Assembly (NCBI RefSeq): GCF_001598415.1
Contig: NZ_BCYX01000002.1
Span: 62,001 to 126,000 of the forward strand
Reading direction: 5' to 3'
From: Sphingomonas mali NBRC 15500
GTDB lineage: Bacteria > Pseudomonadota > Alphaproteobacteria > Sphingomonadales > Sphingomonadaceae
Length of the DNA: 64,000 nucleotides
Positions 9,197-16,792 of this stretch are shown here, piece by piece (within the stretch, counting starts at the first letter, position 1; each line of letters begins with the position of its first letter). The translations under genes were made by a program, and so were the position numbers. The notes beneath the pieces are model-generated. The model did not search any database and was not told where the DNA came from. It saw only the letters and a list, made by a program, of their open reading frames with translations.

Positions 9197-10351
9197 ATGG
9201 CCATGTTTCAATATTTCCCGAACAACTATGTCTGGAACCTGTCGGTCGACATAGCGATCGAGAGCGGCGCCCGGATCGGCGAGATCGAGGACATGTGCCG
9301 GCCGCTGCTTGAGGCGGCGCAGAGAGGAGAGGACGCCGGAACTGATCGGTTCCTGGTCGAATGGGTCCGGATGGCGGACAAACTGGCCGAGCTCGCCGCC
9401 GACGACGAACAGCGCGGGCGCGCCTTTTCAGCGGGCGCCAAGCTGCAACGTGCGAGCCTCTATTATATCACCGCCGAGCGGATGCAGGGCCAAGGCAGTT
9501 CCGAGCGGATGGAGACATTTCGCAAGGGCCAGGACGCATTCCGCCGAGCGATGGCGCTTGGCCGCGAAAATGCCGAGCGCGTCGAGATTCCCGTCCCCGG
9601 CGGCAGCCTCCCGGGCGTGCTGACGCGGGCTGCGGGAAACGCGCCACTGGTTGTCTTCGTCAACGGCCTCGATAGCTGCAAGGAGCTGCTCTATTGGACC
9701 GGGTTGCCCGGAGCCCTGCTGCGCCGGGGTGTTTCGACGCTGTGCATCGACCAGCCGGGGACCGGAGAGGCGTTGCGCGCCGGGGGGCTGCACGCGACAC
9801 ACGAAAGCGAGCGCTGGGCATCGCCGGTCGTCGATTGGCTCGAGGCGCAGCCCGGCGTCGACGCGCGGCGGATCGGCATGGCGGGCATCTCGCTGGGCGG
9901 GTATTTCGTGCCGCGTGCCGTCGCCTTCGAACCGCGATTTGCGGCCGCCGCGGTGTGGGGGGCCAATCATGACTGGGCGGAGGTGCAGCAGAAGCGGCTG
10001 CGGCGCGAGGGCGAAAATCCAGTACCGCATTACTGGAAGCATGTGATGTGGGTGTTCGGCGCCACCGATATGGACGACTTCCTCGCCAAGTCCGCGGGTA
10101 TGACGCTTGACGGCATCCTGGACCGTATCCGCGTACCGTTCCTGGTGACGCACGGCGAAAACGACCGTCAGATCGGTCCGGAATACGCGCATCGTACGTT
10201 CGACCAGCTTATCAACAGTCCTGCGCGCGAACTGAAATTCTTCACCGCGCGCGAAGGCGGCGTCGAGCATGTCGGCGTCGACAATATGTCGTTCGGTCGT
10301 GACTATATCGCCGATTGGCTGGCCGAAGCGCTGGGAGGGTACGTCGCATGA
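9197..10351 (+). CDS. Alpha/beta hydrolase, DHPON-hydrolase/FrsA-like
   Basis: A 384-residue hydrolase with a helical N-terminal part (about residues 1-125) and an alpha/beta-hydrolase core. The core has the strand LVVFVNGLDSCKELLYW, the nucleophile motif GISLGG (Ser232), a THGENDRQIGPEYA loop that carries the acid, and EHVG as the probable His. This layout matches the family of 2,6-dihydroxypseudooxynicotine hydrolase, a C-C bond hydrolase acting on phenyl ketones. A C-C or ester hydrolysis after ring cleavage is therefore plausible. It is preceded by 191 bases without a clear gene, and its stop overlaps the start of the cyclase gene (ATGA), so it may have its own start of transcription or simply a long spacer. 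Confidence 0.85.
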   Translation: MAMFQYFPNNYVWNLSVDIAIESGARIGEIEDMCRPLLEAAQRGEDAGTDRFLVEWVRMADKLAELAADDEQRGRAFSAGAKLQRASLYYITAERMQGQGSSERMETFRKGQDAFRRAMALGRENAERVEIPVPGGSLPGVLTRAAGNAPLVVFVNGLDSCKELLYWTGLPGALLRRGVSTLCIDQPGTGEALRAGGLHATHESERWASPVVDWLEAQPGVDARRIGMAGISLGGYFVPRAVAFEPRFAAAAVWGANHDWAEVQQKRLRREGENPVPHYWKHVMWVFGATDMDDFLAKSAGMTLDGILDRIRVPFLVTHGENDRQIGPEYAHRTFDQLINSPARELKFFTAREGGVEHVGVDNMSFGRDYIADWLAEALGGYVA

Positions 10352-11124
10352 GCCGTCGCTTCGTCGATCTGTCGATCACGCTCGATCCGTCGGTGATTAC
10401 CGATCCCCCATTCATGCGACCGTCGATCCAATACCAGACCCACGCCGACACAATGGCGGAGCTCCAGACTTTCTTCCCCGGAGTGACGGCAGACGAGGTG
10501 CCAGGCGGAAAAGGCTTCGCGGCATCGGAAACGCTCACCCTCTCCACCCATAACGGCACGCACCTCGACGCACCCTGGCATTATCACCCGACGATGAACG
10601 GCGGCGAGCGGGCGATCACGATCGACGAAGTCCCGCTCGACTGGTGCTTCAGACCCGGCGTGAAGCTTGACCTCCGGGCGATGCCAGATGGCCATATCGT
10701 CACGGCAAGCGAGATCGCGAATGCTCTGGCTGACACCGGCCACGATCTCCAGCCGCTAGATATCGTTCTGGTGAACACCGCGGCTGGCGCCGCGTTGGGT
10801 CAGCCCGACTTCCTCGGCAAGGGTTGCGGCATCGGTCGCGAGGCGACGTTGTACCTTACGTCGCGTGGCGTTCGGGTAACCGGTACCGACGCCTGGTCAT
10901 GGGACGCACCATTTGCCCACACCGCACGCCGGGTCGCGGAAAGCGGGGATACGTCGTTGATCTGGGAAGGTCACAAGGCCGGAAGCGAGATCGGCTATTG
11001 CCACATGGAAAAGATGACCAATCTGGACCTGTTGCCCCCCACCGGCTTCCTCGTTTCGTGTTTCCCGGCAAAGATAAAGGGCGGCTCTGCGGGCTGGACG
11101 CGCGCGGTGGCGATCTTCGACTGA
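10348..11124 (+). CDS. Cyclase family protein (kynurenine-formamidase-like)
   Basis: A 258-residue metal-dependent hydrolase of the cyclase family (PF04199). The signature H-x-G-T-H-x-D-A-P-x-H is present as HNGTHLDAPWHY with His68, His72, Asp74 and His78 as metal ligands. Relatives hydrolyse amide, lactone or C-C bonds of cyclic or acylated aromatic products. ATG 10348 overlaps the previous stop; a longer frame upstream is overlap with the hydrolase gene. It is the last gene of the 4.0-11.1 kb operon and could act on a lactone or ring-fission product. Confidence 0.9.
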   Translation: MSRRFVDLSITLDPSVITDPPFMRPSIQYQTHADTMAELQTFFPGVTADEVPGGKGFAASETLTLSTHNGTHLDAPWHYHPTMNGGERAITIDEVPLDWCFRPGVKLDLRAMPDGHIVTASEIANALADTGHDLQPLDIVLVNTAAGAALGQPDFLGKGCGIGREATLYLTSRGVRVTGTDAWSWDAPFAHTARRVAESGDTSLIWEGHKAGSEIGYCHMEKMTNLDLLPPTGFLVSCFPAKIKGGSAGWTRAVAIFD

Positions 11125-11176
11125 GCGCAGGACGTGCGATCGCGCTTGACGTGGATCGCCGAAAAGCGCCAATAAT

Positions 11177-11190
11177 AGAATATTGATTCT
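11177..11190. promoter_or_regulatory. Palindromic operator AGAAY-N4-RTTCT, site 2
   Basis: AGAAT-ATTG-ATTCT, extended by one T/A on each side (11176-11191), the most symmetrical of the five copies. It lies about 30 bases before the Gfo/Idh/MocA gene, between it and the end of the preceding operon. Confidence 0.65.
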
Positions 11191-11207
11191 AAAAATGGGA
11201 GCGGATG

Positions 11208-12338
11208 ATGGCCGAGCGGCTGCGCATGGGTCTGATCGGCGGCGGACCGGGATCGTTTATCGGCCCGGTACATCGGATGGCCGCAGAACTGGACGGCCAG
11301 ATCGCGCTGGTCGCAGGAGCGTTCAGCAGCGATGCCGCGCGCTCGGCTCTTGCCGGCGAGATTTACGGCATCGATCCGCGGCGTGCCTATCCCGACGTCG
11401 CGGCCATGCTCACCGCCGAAGCTGCCCGCGCCGACCCAATCGATTTTGTCGCGATCACCACGCCCAATTGCCACCACCTGTCGGCCGCAACGCAGTCGCT
11501 GGCGGCGGGCTTCGCCGTCGTGAGTGACAAGCCCGCCACCGCGACCCTGGAAGAGGCGCGCACGTTGCGCGATGCCGTGGCCGCGGCCGGTCGCCCTTAC
11601 GCCCTTACCTATACTTATACCGGCTACCCCCTGGTCCGCGAAGCACGCGAGCGCGTCCGGCGCGGGGCGATCGGAGCGGTCCGCAAGGTCGTGGTCGAAT
11701 ATCCTCAAGGATGGCTTGCCGGCCCAGCCGAGCATGCGGATAACCGGCAGGCCGTATGGCGCGTCGATCCGACGCAAGCAGGCCCCGGCGGCTGCATCGG
11801 CGATATCGGCGTCCACGCGTTCAATCTGGCGGAGTTCGTCACAGGGCTGTCGGTGGATCGGTTGCTCGCCGACCTCGGCACGGTCGTACCCGGACGCCGG
11901 CTCGACGATGATGTCAGCGTGCTCTTGCGCTTCGAAGGCGGCGCGCGAGGCGTATTGATGGCGTCGCAGATTTCGATCGGGGAGCTGAACGGACTGCGCA
12001 TTCGCGTCTATGGCGAAACCGGGTCGCTCGATTGGCACCAGGAACAGCCGAACAGCCTTTCGCTCCATTTCTCCGACGGCTGGACCGAGGTGCTGCGCAC
12101 CGGCGACGCCGGGTTGGGCGCCGATGCGCGCGCCGCGACGCGGCTGCCGGGCGGGCATCCGGAAGGTTATCTCGAAGCATTCGCGAACCTGTACCGCGAT
12201 GTTGCCACGGTGCTGCGCGGCGGCACCGCGCCCGCCTTGCAAGGAGTCCACCAGGGCGTGCGCGGCATGGCGTTCATCGACACGGCGGTGCGCGCCAGCC
12301 GGGAGCAATCCGGCTGGGTCGCTTTTGACGGCCGGTAG
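11208..12338 (+). CDS. Gfo/Idh/MocA family sugar oxidoreductase, candidate glycoside 3-oxidase
   Basis: A 376-residue NAD(P)-dependent oxidoreductase. The Rossmann start is MGLIGGGPGSFIGPVHRMA, a form seen in sugar C3-dehydrogenases; the catalytic-type motif is SDKPATAT in the place of the usual EKP, and GDIGVHAFNLAEF gives the conserved His. In known aryl C-glycoside catabolism (DgpA of puerarin-degrading gut bacteria) a member of this family oxidises the sugar at C3 before the lyase acts, so this is the best candidate for that step here. Two ATG codons in a row (11205, 11208); the second has the better distance to GGAG at 11198. It is followed at 12 bases by a TIM-barrel gene. Confidence 0.88.
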   Translation: MAERLRMGLIGGGPGSFIGPVHRMAAELDGQIALVAGAFSSDAARSALAGEIYGIDPRRAYPDVAAMLTAEAARADPIDFVAITTPNCHHLSAATQSLAAGFAVVSDKPATATLEEARTLRDAVAAAGRPYALTYTYTGYPLVREARERVRRGAIGAVRKVVVEYPQGWLAGPAEHADNRQAVWRVDPTQAGPGGCIGDIGVHAFNLAEFVTGLSVDRLLADLGTVVPGRRLDDDVSVLLRFEGGARGVLMASQISIGELNGLRIRVYGETGSLDWHQEQPNSLSLHFSDGWTEVLRTGDAGLGADARAATRLPGGHPEGYLEAFANLYRDVATVLRGGTAPALQGVHQGVRGMAFIDTAVRASREQSGWVAFDGR

Positions 12339-12350
12339 GGGAATCGCACA

Positions 12351-13406
12351 ATGAAGACGATCAAGGGACCGGGCATCTTCCTTGCCCAATTCGCGAGCGA
12401 TACGGCACCGTTCAACCGACTCGATACCATCGCCGAGTGGGCAGCGGGCCTTGGCTACGCAGGCATTCAAATTCCGAGCTGGGATGCGCGACTGTTCGAC
12501 CTCGCCCGCGCCGCCGAAAGCCAGGTCTATTGTGACGAGATCAAGGGAATGCTTGTCGAAAAGGGACTGGCGATCACGGAGTTGTCAACGCACCTCCAGG
12601 GTCAGTTGGTCGCCGTGCATCCGGCTTATGATGCGATGTTCGACGCGTTCGCCCCGCCGGCGGTGCATGGCAACCCCGCGGAACGACAGCGCTGGGCGGT
12701 AGAGCAGCTTCATTTGTCCGCGCGGGCGAGCCGGCGCCTCGGCCTGACCGCGCACGCAACTTTTTCAGGCGCGTTGGCCTGGCCTTATGTCTATCCGTGG
12801 CCGCAACGTCCGGTGGGACTGATCGGGGACGCCTTCGCAGAGCTTGCACGCCGCTGGCGCCCGATCCTCGACGCCTTCGATGAGGCAGGCGTCGATCTGG
12901 CTTACGAGATCCACCCGGGAGAAGACCTGCACGACGGCATCACCTTCGAGCGGTTCCTCGCGGCAGTCGACGAGCATCCCCGTGCAAGGCTGCTCTACGA
13001 TCCCAGCCATTTCGTGCTTCAGCAGCTCGACTATCTGCAGTTCATAGACTTCTATCACGAGCGAATCGCCTGCTTCCACGTCAAGGACGCGGAGTTCAAT
13101 CCGACTGGGCGCTCCGGGGTTTACGGTGGCTATGCCGACTGGGCGGATCGCGCCGGTCGCTTCCGGTCACTCGGCGACGGCCAGGTCGACTTCGGAGGGA
13201 TTTTCTCCCGAATGGCGCTCAACGATTTCCCCGGCTGGGCCGTGCTCGAATGGGAATGCGCGATCAAACATCCCGAGGCCGGCGCCGCCGAGGGCGCGCC
13301 GTTTATCCGCGATCATATCATCCGGGTTACCGACCGCGCATTCGACGACTTCGCGGCCGCAGGCGGCGACAGCGCGCTGAACCGGCAGGTGCTCGGCCTA
13401 GCCTAA
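12351..13406 (+). CDS. Sugar phosphate isomerase/epimerase family TIM-barrel protein (large type)
   Basis: A 351-residue xylose-isomerase-like TIM barrel (AP endonuclease 2 superfamily). Visible conserved parts are IAEWAAGLGYAGIQIPSW, the metal-site segments LAYEIHPGEDLHD, RLLYDPSHFV, ACFHVKDAEFN and VLEWECAIKHPEAGAAEGAPF. Proteins with this end region are often paired with Gfo/Idh/MocA oxidoreductases in sugar catabolism, as here (12-base spacing). Relatives act as keto-sugar isomerases or as hydratases of 2-hydroxy-3-ketoglucal, the expected product of a 3-keto-glycoside lyase. Which of these it is cannot be decided from sequence. Confidence 0.87.
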   Translation: MKTIKGPGIFLAQFASDTAPFNRLDTIAEWAAGLGYAGIQIPSWDARLFDLARAAESQVYCDEIKGMLVEKGLAITELSTHLQGQLVAVHPAYDAMFDAFAPPAVHGNPAERQRWAVEQLHLSARASRRLGLTAHATFSGALAWPYVYPWPQRPVGLIGDAFAELARRWRPILDAFDEAGVDLAYEIHPGEDLHDGITFERFLAAVDEHPRARLLYDPSHFVLQQLDYLQFIDFYHERIACFHVKDAEFNPTGRSGVYGGYADWADRAGRFRSLGDGQVDFGGIFSRMALNDFPGWAVLEWECAIKHPEAGAAEGAPFIRDHIIRVTDRAFDDFAAAGGDSALNRQVLGLA

Positions 13407-13441
13407 TCTCGAAGACCCCACCCAATGTAAAGGAAGACACT

Positions 13442-14209
13442 ATGTACCTCTCCGCCTGCATCGAATGGCTCTTTGCCGACGAGTGCCCAGACTTCTGCGA
13501 TCGTATTCGCGCCGCCAAGGCCGCGGGCCTGAAAACGGTCGAGTTTCACCTGTGGCGCGACAAGCCGCTGGACGATATCCGACGCACGCTGGACGAAACA
13601 GGCGTCGGTCTGTCGAGCATGGTCGTCGAGCCGCGCCGAAGCCTGGTCGACCCCGCGCAACATGAGGAATTCATCGGGGCGGTACGCGATAGCCTGGGGG
13701 CAGCGCGGCACGTGGGCTCGCCAACGCTTGTAGTTGCCTCGGGCTTTACGCGGCCAGACGTTTCGCGAGAAGAGCAGCACGCTTGTGCGGTATCGGTATT
13801 GAAGCAGGCCGCGGTCCTGGCAGGCGAGGCCGGCATCACCTTGCTGCTCGAACCACTCAATGATCGGGTCGAGCATCCCGGCATGTTCCTCGTCAGCACT
13901 GTTGAGGGGCTCGACATCGTCGCCGAGGTCGGCAGCCCGCACCTGCGGTTGCTCTACGACATGTATCATTCGACGGTGATGGATGAAGACCCCGCGAAGG
14001 TGCTCGCCGACCGTATCGACCTAGTCGGTCACGTCCAGGTTGCCGATGTGCCGGGCCGCCATGAGCCGGGCTCCGGCACGATCGACTGGGCCCGCTACAT
14101 GGCCGTGCTGCGCTCACTGGGTTATGATGGCGCGCTCGGATTGGAGTATAAGCCGACCGGGCCGACCGAGGAGACGCTGGCACGTACCCGGACCGCCCTG
14201 GGACTCTGA
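13442..14209 (+). CDS. Hydroxypyruvate-isomerase-like TIM-barrel protein
   Basis: A 255-residue protein of the sugar-phosphate isomerase/hydroxypyruvate isomerase type. It opens with LSACIEWLFADECPDFCDRI and shows ITLLLEPLNDRVEHPGMFL (metal-binding Glu), LRLLYDMYHSTVMDED (Asp-x-x-His) and GHVQVADVPGRHEPGSGTID, ending with LGLEYKPTGPTEET (Glu), which are the four metal ligand regions of this family. It is 36 bases behind the larger TIM-barrel gene and probably works on the same released sugar. The start at 13442 follows GGAAG in AAAGGAAGACACT; the frame is open further upstream only because of overlap. Confidence 0.88.
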   Translation: MYLSACIEWLFADECPDFCDRIRAAKAAGLKTVEFHLWRDKPLDDIRRTLDETGVGLSSMVVEPRRSLVDPAQHEEFIGAVRDSLGAARHVGSPTLVVASGFTRPDVSREEQHACAVSVLKQAAVLAGEAGITLLLEPLNDRVEHPGMFLVSTVEGLDIVAEVGSPHLRLLYDMYHSTVMDEDPAKVLADRIDLVGHVQVADVPGRHEPGSGTIDWARYMAVLRSLGYDGALGLEYKPTGPTEETLARTRTALGL

Positions 14210-14318
14210 CCCCGTGCCGGCAGCCGCGTCCAATTGACGCGCGCTGTCCCGGCAGACAGACGAAATCTGCCCACATGCGCGTTTTGACGCAGGCAGGAGA
14301 GCCGACTATGTCCGCACT

Positions 14319-15056
14319 ATGCTGAACACGAACGCCAAAAAGAGAACCGAAGATACCATTACGAAATCGGCTTCGTCGAAAGGCAGCGGCGGTGCGGCCA
14401 CGCCGGAGCCAGCCGAGAAGGCGCTGAGGGTACCGCAGCAGTCGCGCAGCCGTGCCTCGTACGAACGGATGCTCGATGCAGCGGAGAAGCTGTTGCGCGA
14501 GAGTGGTAGTGACGAAATAACGCTTACAGAGGTGGGTAAGCGCGGCAAGGTCTCGATCGGATCGATCTATTGCCGCTTCGACAGCAAGGACGACTTGATC
14601 AGGGCGGTACAGCAGCGGGTGTCCGCTGCGATCACGGAGGAGCAATCGGGCATGTTGGCGCGGCTGAGCCGGCACGCGACGACGCTCGAGGGCCTGATGG
14701 GCATGCTGGTCGACGAGCTCGCCGAGTCGCTTAAACGGCATGCCAGCATCCTGCGGCCGATGATGCTCCGCGCCAACCAGGACACCGTCGTCGGGAGCAT
14801 GGGAAGAAGCGCCCATGACGCTGTTGCGCGCGTGGCAGTGGACGCGATGCTCCGGTTCGGCGACGATTTCAGCCACAGCGAAAAAGAGCGAGCGGCCCGC
14901 GCCATCTATTCGGTCATTTATGCCGCACTGGCGCGCTTCCTTGGTCTGGGATCGTCGATGGAATCGTCGGAACAAGGCGATTGGGAGGATCTGAAGTTCG
15001 ATCTTGCGTCGATGGCGACCGCCTATCTGACGACAGGAAAAGATCGCGCCCGCTGA
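14319..15056 (+). CDS. TetR family transcriptional regulator
   Basis: A 245-residue regulator. An unusual 35-residue Lys/Ser/Ala-rich leader precedes the HTH domain SRASYERMLDAAEKLLRESGSDEITL..VGKRGKVSIGSIYCRFDSKDDLI (about residues 46-95); the C-terminal ligand-binding half is helical. It stands between the sugar-oxidoreductase operon and the C-deglycosylase operon, and a 14-base palindrome recurs before five operons around it, including directly downstream at 15083. It is therefore the likely repressor of the glycoside island. The good ribosome site AGGAG (14292) serves an out-of-frame ATG at 14308 that encodes five codons and stops across the TetR start, suggesting coupled translation. Confidence 0.9.
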   Translation: MLNTNAKKRTEDTITKSASSKGSGGAATPEPAEKALRVPQQSRSRASYERMLDAAEKLLRESGSDEITLTEVGKRGKVSIGSIYCRFDSKDDLIRAVQQRVSAAITEEQSGMLARLSRHATTLEGLMGMLVDELAESLKRHASILRPMMLRANQDTVVGSMGRSAHDAVARVAVDAMLRFGDDFSHSEKERAARAIYSVIYAALARFLGLGSSMESSEQGDWEDLKFDLASMATAYLTTGKDRAR

Positions 15057-15082
15057 CTATGGGCGATTGACGCACCAAAATT

Positions 15083-15096
15083 AGAATGATAGTTCC
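15083..15096. promoter_or_regulatory. Palindromic operator AGAAY-N4-RTTCT, site 3
   Basis: AGAAT-GATA-GTTCC, differing from the consensus only at the last base. It lies 27 bases after the TetR gene and about 190 bases before the C-deglycosylase operon. Confidence 0.5.
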
Positions 15097-15287
15097 GAAT
15101 ACGAAAGGCGCTAGTCCGAGGTCTTCGGGCGAGGCGGCTGTCGGTGCCTGCGATGGGCGCCTGACGGACATTCAGCGGCGGCACCAATCGGCGAGCGCTG
15201 CCAGCTGTTGCCTCCTGCGAAGCCCTATCGGCGGCGCCGACGTTCATTCTTGCCCGCGCCGGGGCATCCAGACGGGAAGAGGAATGC

Positions 15288-16301
15288 ATGTCCGGCTTTG
15301 ACATCAAACAAGGCGTTAGTCTGTACAGCTACCAGGAAGAATATTTTCTTGGCCAGAAGTCGCTCGAGGATCTGATCGCCGTTTCCGCTGAAATGGGCGC
15401 CTGCGGGATCGAGGTCATTAGCGAGCAAACCTTCGCCGATTATCCCAATCCCTTGCCCGCCAGTACCTACGATGCCTGGCACGCATTGATGGCGAAGTAC
15501 GGTACGACGCCGGTCTGCCACGATTTCATGCTCGACTATAAGAAATACAAAGACCGGCCGATGCCGTTCGAGGAACAAGTCGCGTCGTGCAAGATCGATA
15601 TCGACCATGCCGCTCGGCTCGGATGCGCTTATGCCCGCTCGCTCGTGTCGGTCGCGCCGGAAGTCCTGGTGGCGTGCGCCGATCATGCCGAGAGCCGCAA
15701 CGTCCGCATCCTGGTCGAGGTGCATGCGCCTCTTCATTTCGACCATCCGTGGATCATCCGGCACGCCGAGGCCTTCGAGAAGTCCGGGTCCGACTATTTG
15801 GGCTTCCTGCCGGACATGGGCATGTTCCTGTTCCGCTTTCCGCGGGTGTGGAAGGAGAAATTCCTTCGTGACGGCGTGCCGCAGCCCATCGCCGACTATA
15901 TCGAGCAGGCCTATGAAGACCGCGTGCTTAGCGAGTATGTCATGCTCGAGGTCGAGAAAATGGGCGGCACCGGTCCCGCCATGGCGATGGCCGCGACGCT
16001 GCGCCACAATGCGGCGTTCGAACCCAAGCGCATGCTCGATTTCATGGGCCGCATCTGGAACATCCACGGCAAATTCTACGAGATGACCGATGACGGTATC
16101 GAATATTCGATCCCGTATGACGAGATCTTCCGGGTTCTGAAGAAGGGCGGCTACAAGGGTTATGTCTGCTCCGAGTATGAAGGCAACCGGTGGATCCAGG
16201 ATGCTTTCCCGGTCGACTCGATCGAACAGGTGCGCCGCCAGCAGGAGATGTTCCGGAAACTGATCGCCGAACCGGCACTTGCCCAACCTACCCTCGTCTA
16301 A
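15288..16301 (+). CDS. C-glycoside deglycosylase alpha subunit (DgpB/CarB-like TIM barrel)
   Basis: A 337-residue xylose-isomerase-like TIM barrel that, with the small subunit encoded 12 bases downstream, would form a C-glycoside deglycosylase cleaving the C-C bond between a 3-keto-sugar and an aromatic ring. Sequence marks are GVSLYSYQEEYFLGQKSLED at the start, candidate metal ligands Glu144 (ILVEVHAP), Asp176 (LPDMGMFLF), His260 (WNIHGKFYEM) and Glu296 (VCSEYEGNR), and the tail EQVRRQQEMFRKL. The assignment rests mainly on the adjacent beta subunit, which has no other known partner. Start ATG 15288 behind GGAAGAGGA. Substrate (flavone, isoflavone, xanthone or anthraquinone C-glucoside) is open. 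Confidence 0.88.
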   Translation: MSGFDIKQGVSLYSYQEEYFLGQKSLEDLIAVSAEMGACGIEVISEQTFADYPNPLPASTYDAWHALMAKYGTTPVCHDFMLDYKKYKDRPMPFEEQVASCKIDIDHAARLGCAYARSLVSVAPEVLVACADHAESRNVRILVEVHAPLHFDHPWIIRHAEAFEKSGSDYLGFLPDMGMFLFRFPRVWKEKFLRDGVPQPIADYIEQAYEDRVLSEYVMLEVEKMGGTGPAMAMAATLRHNAAFEPKRMLDFMGRIWNIHGKFYEMTDDGIEYSIPYDEIFRVLKKGGYKGYVCSEYEGNRWIQDAFPVDSIEQVRRQQEMFRKLIAEPALAQPTLV

Positions 16302-16313
16302 GGAGCAAGAACG

Positions 16314-16706
16314 ATGTTCGACAAATACATGATCTGTGAGGACGGATTCGAGAATGTGATCGAAGGCGGCCAGGTCGTCGGCTTCGCGTTTCTCGCGCGG
16401 CTACCTTATTATCGCGGTATCGGATTCTCGATGATCGAGGATGTCGCGGTCACTGTCGATGGCGAAGCAGTCCCGCGCGACGCGGTGCGCGTCACCAAGA
16501 ACGGCCGCAGCTGGACGCTCGACGAGATGGAGACCGAATATACCGAGCGGTGGAATTTCGGGGAGAAGGTCCGCATCGTCATCGTGAAAGAGGGTGGCCT
16601 CGCTCCGGGCCTTCACAAGCTCGCGCTCGCCGAGCGCATTCGCGTCTCCTACCTGCCGTTCGTGCCGACGACGCGCGACGGCAAGGAACTCGAGATCGTC
16701 GCCTGA
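16314..16706 (+). CDS. C-glycoside deglycosylase beta subunit (DUF6379/CGDB)
   Basis: A 130-residue beta-sandwich protein matching the C-deglycosylation enzyme beta subunit family. Characteristic parts are FENVIEGGQVVGFAFLARLPYYRGIGFS at the N-terminus (seen as two segments, residues 12-38), VAVTVDGEAVPRDAVRV, YTERWNFGEKVRIVIVKEGGL and the RIRVSYLPF strand. In the known enzymes (DgpC, CarC) this subunit packs on the TIM-barrel alpha subunit and completes the active site. Ribosome site AAGGAG lies 8 bases before the ATG, and the gene follows the alpha gene directly. This is the most diagnostic gene of the window. Confidence 0.9.
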   Translation: MFDKYMICEDGFENVIEGGQVVGFAFLARLPYYRGIGFSMIEDVAVTVDGEAVPRDAVRVTKNGRSWTLDEMETEYTERWNFGEKVRIVIVKEGGLAPGLHKLALAERIRVSYLPFVPTTRDGKELEIVA

Positions 16707-16792
16707 GGGCGATGCTCCGTTGGTGCCACGGCGGCGGCACGACGTCCCGCTCCCGCTCGGCGCGCCTCTGACTGTCCCGGACAAAGCCCGCC

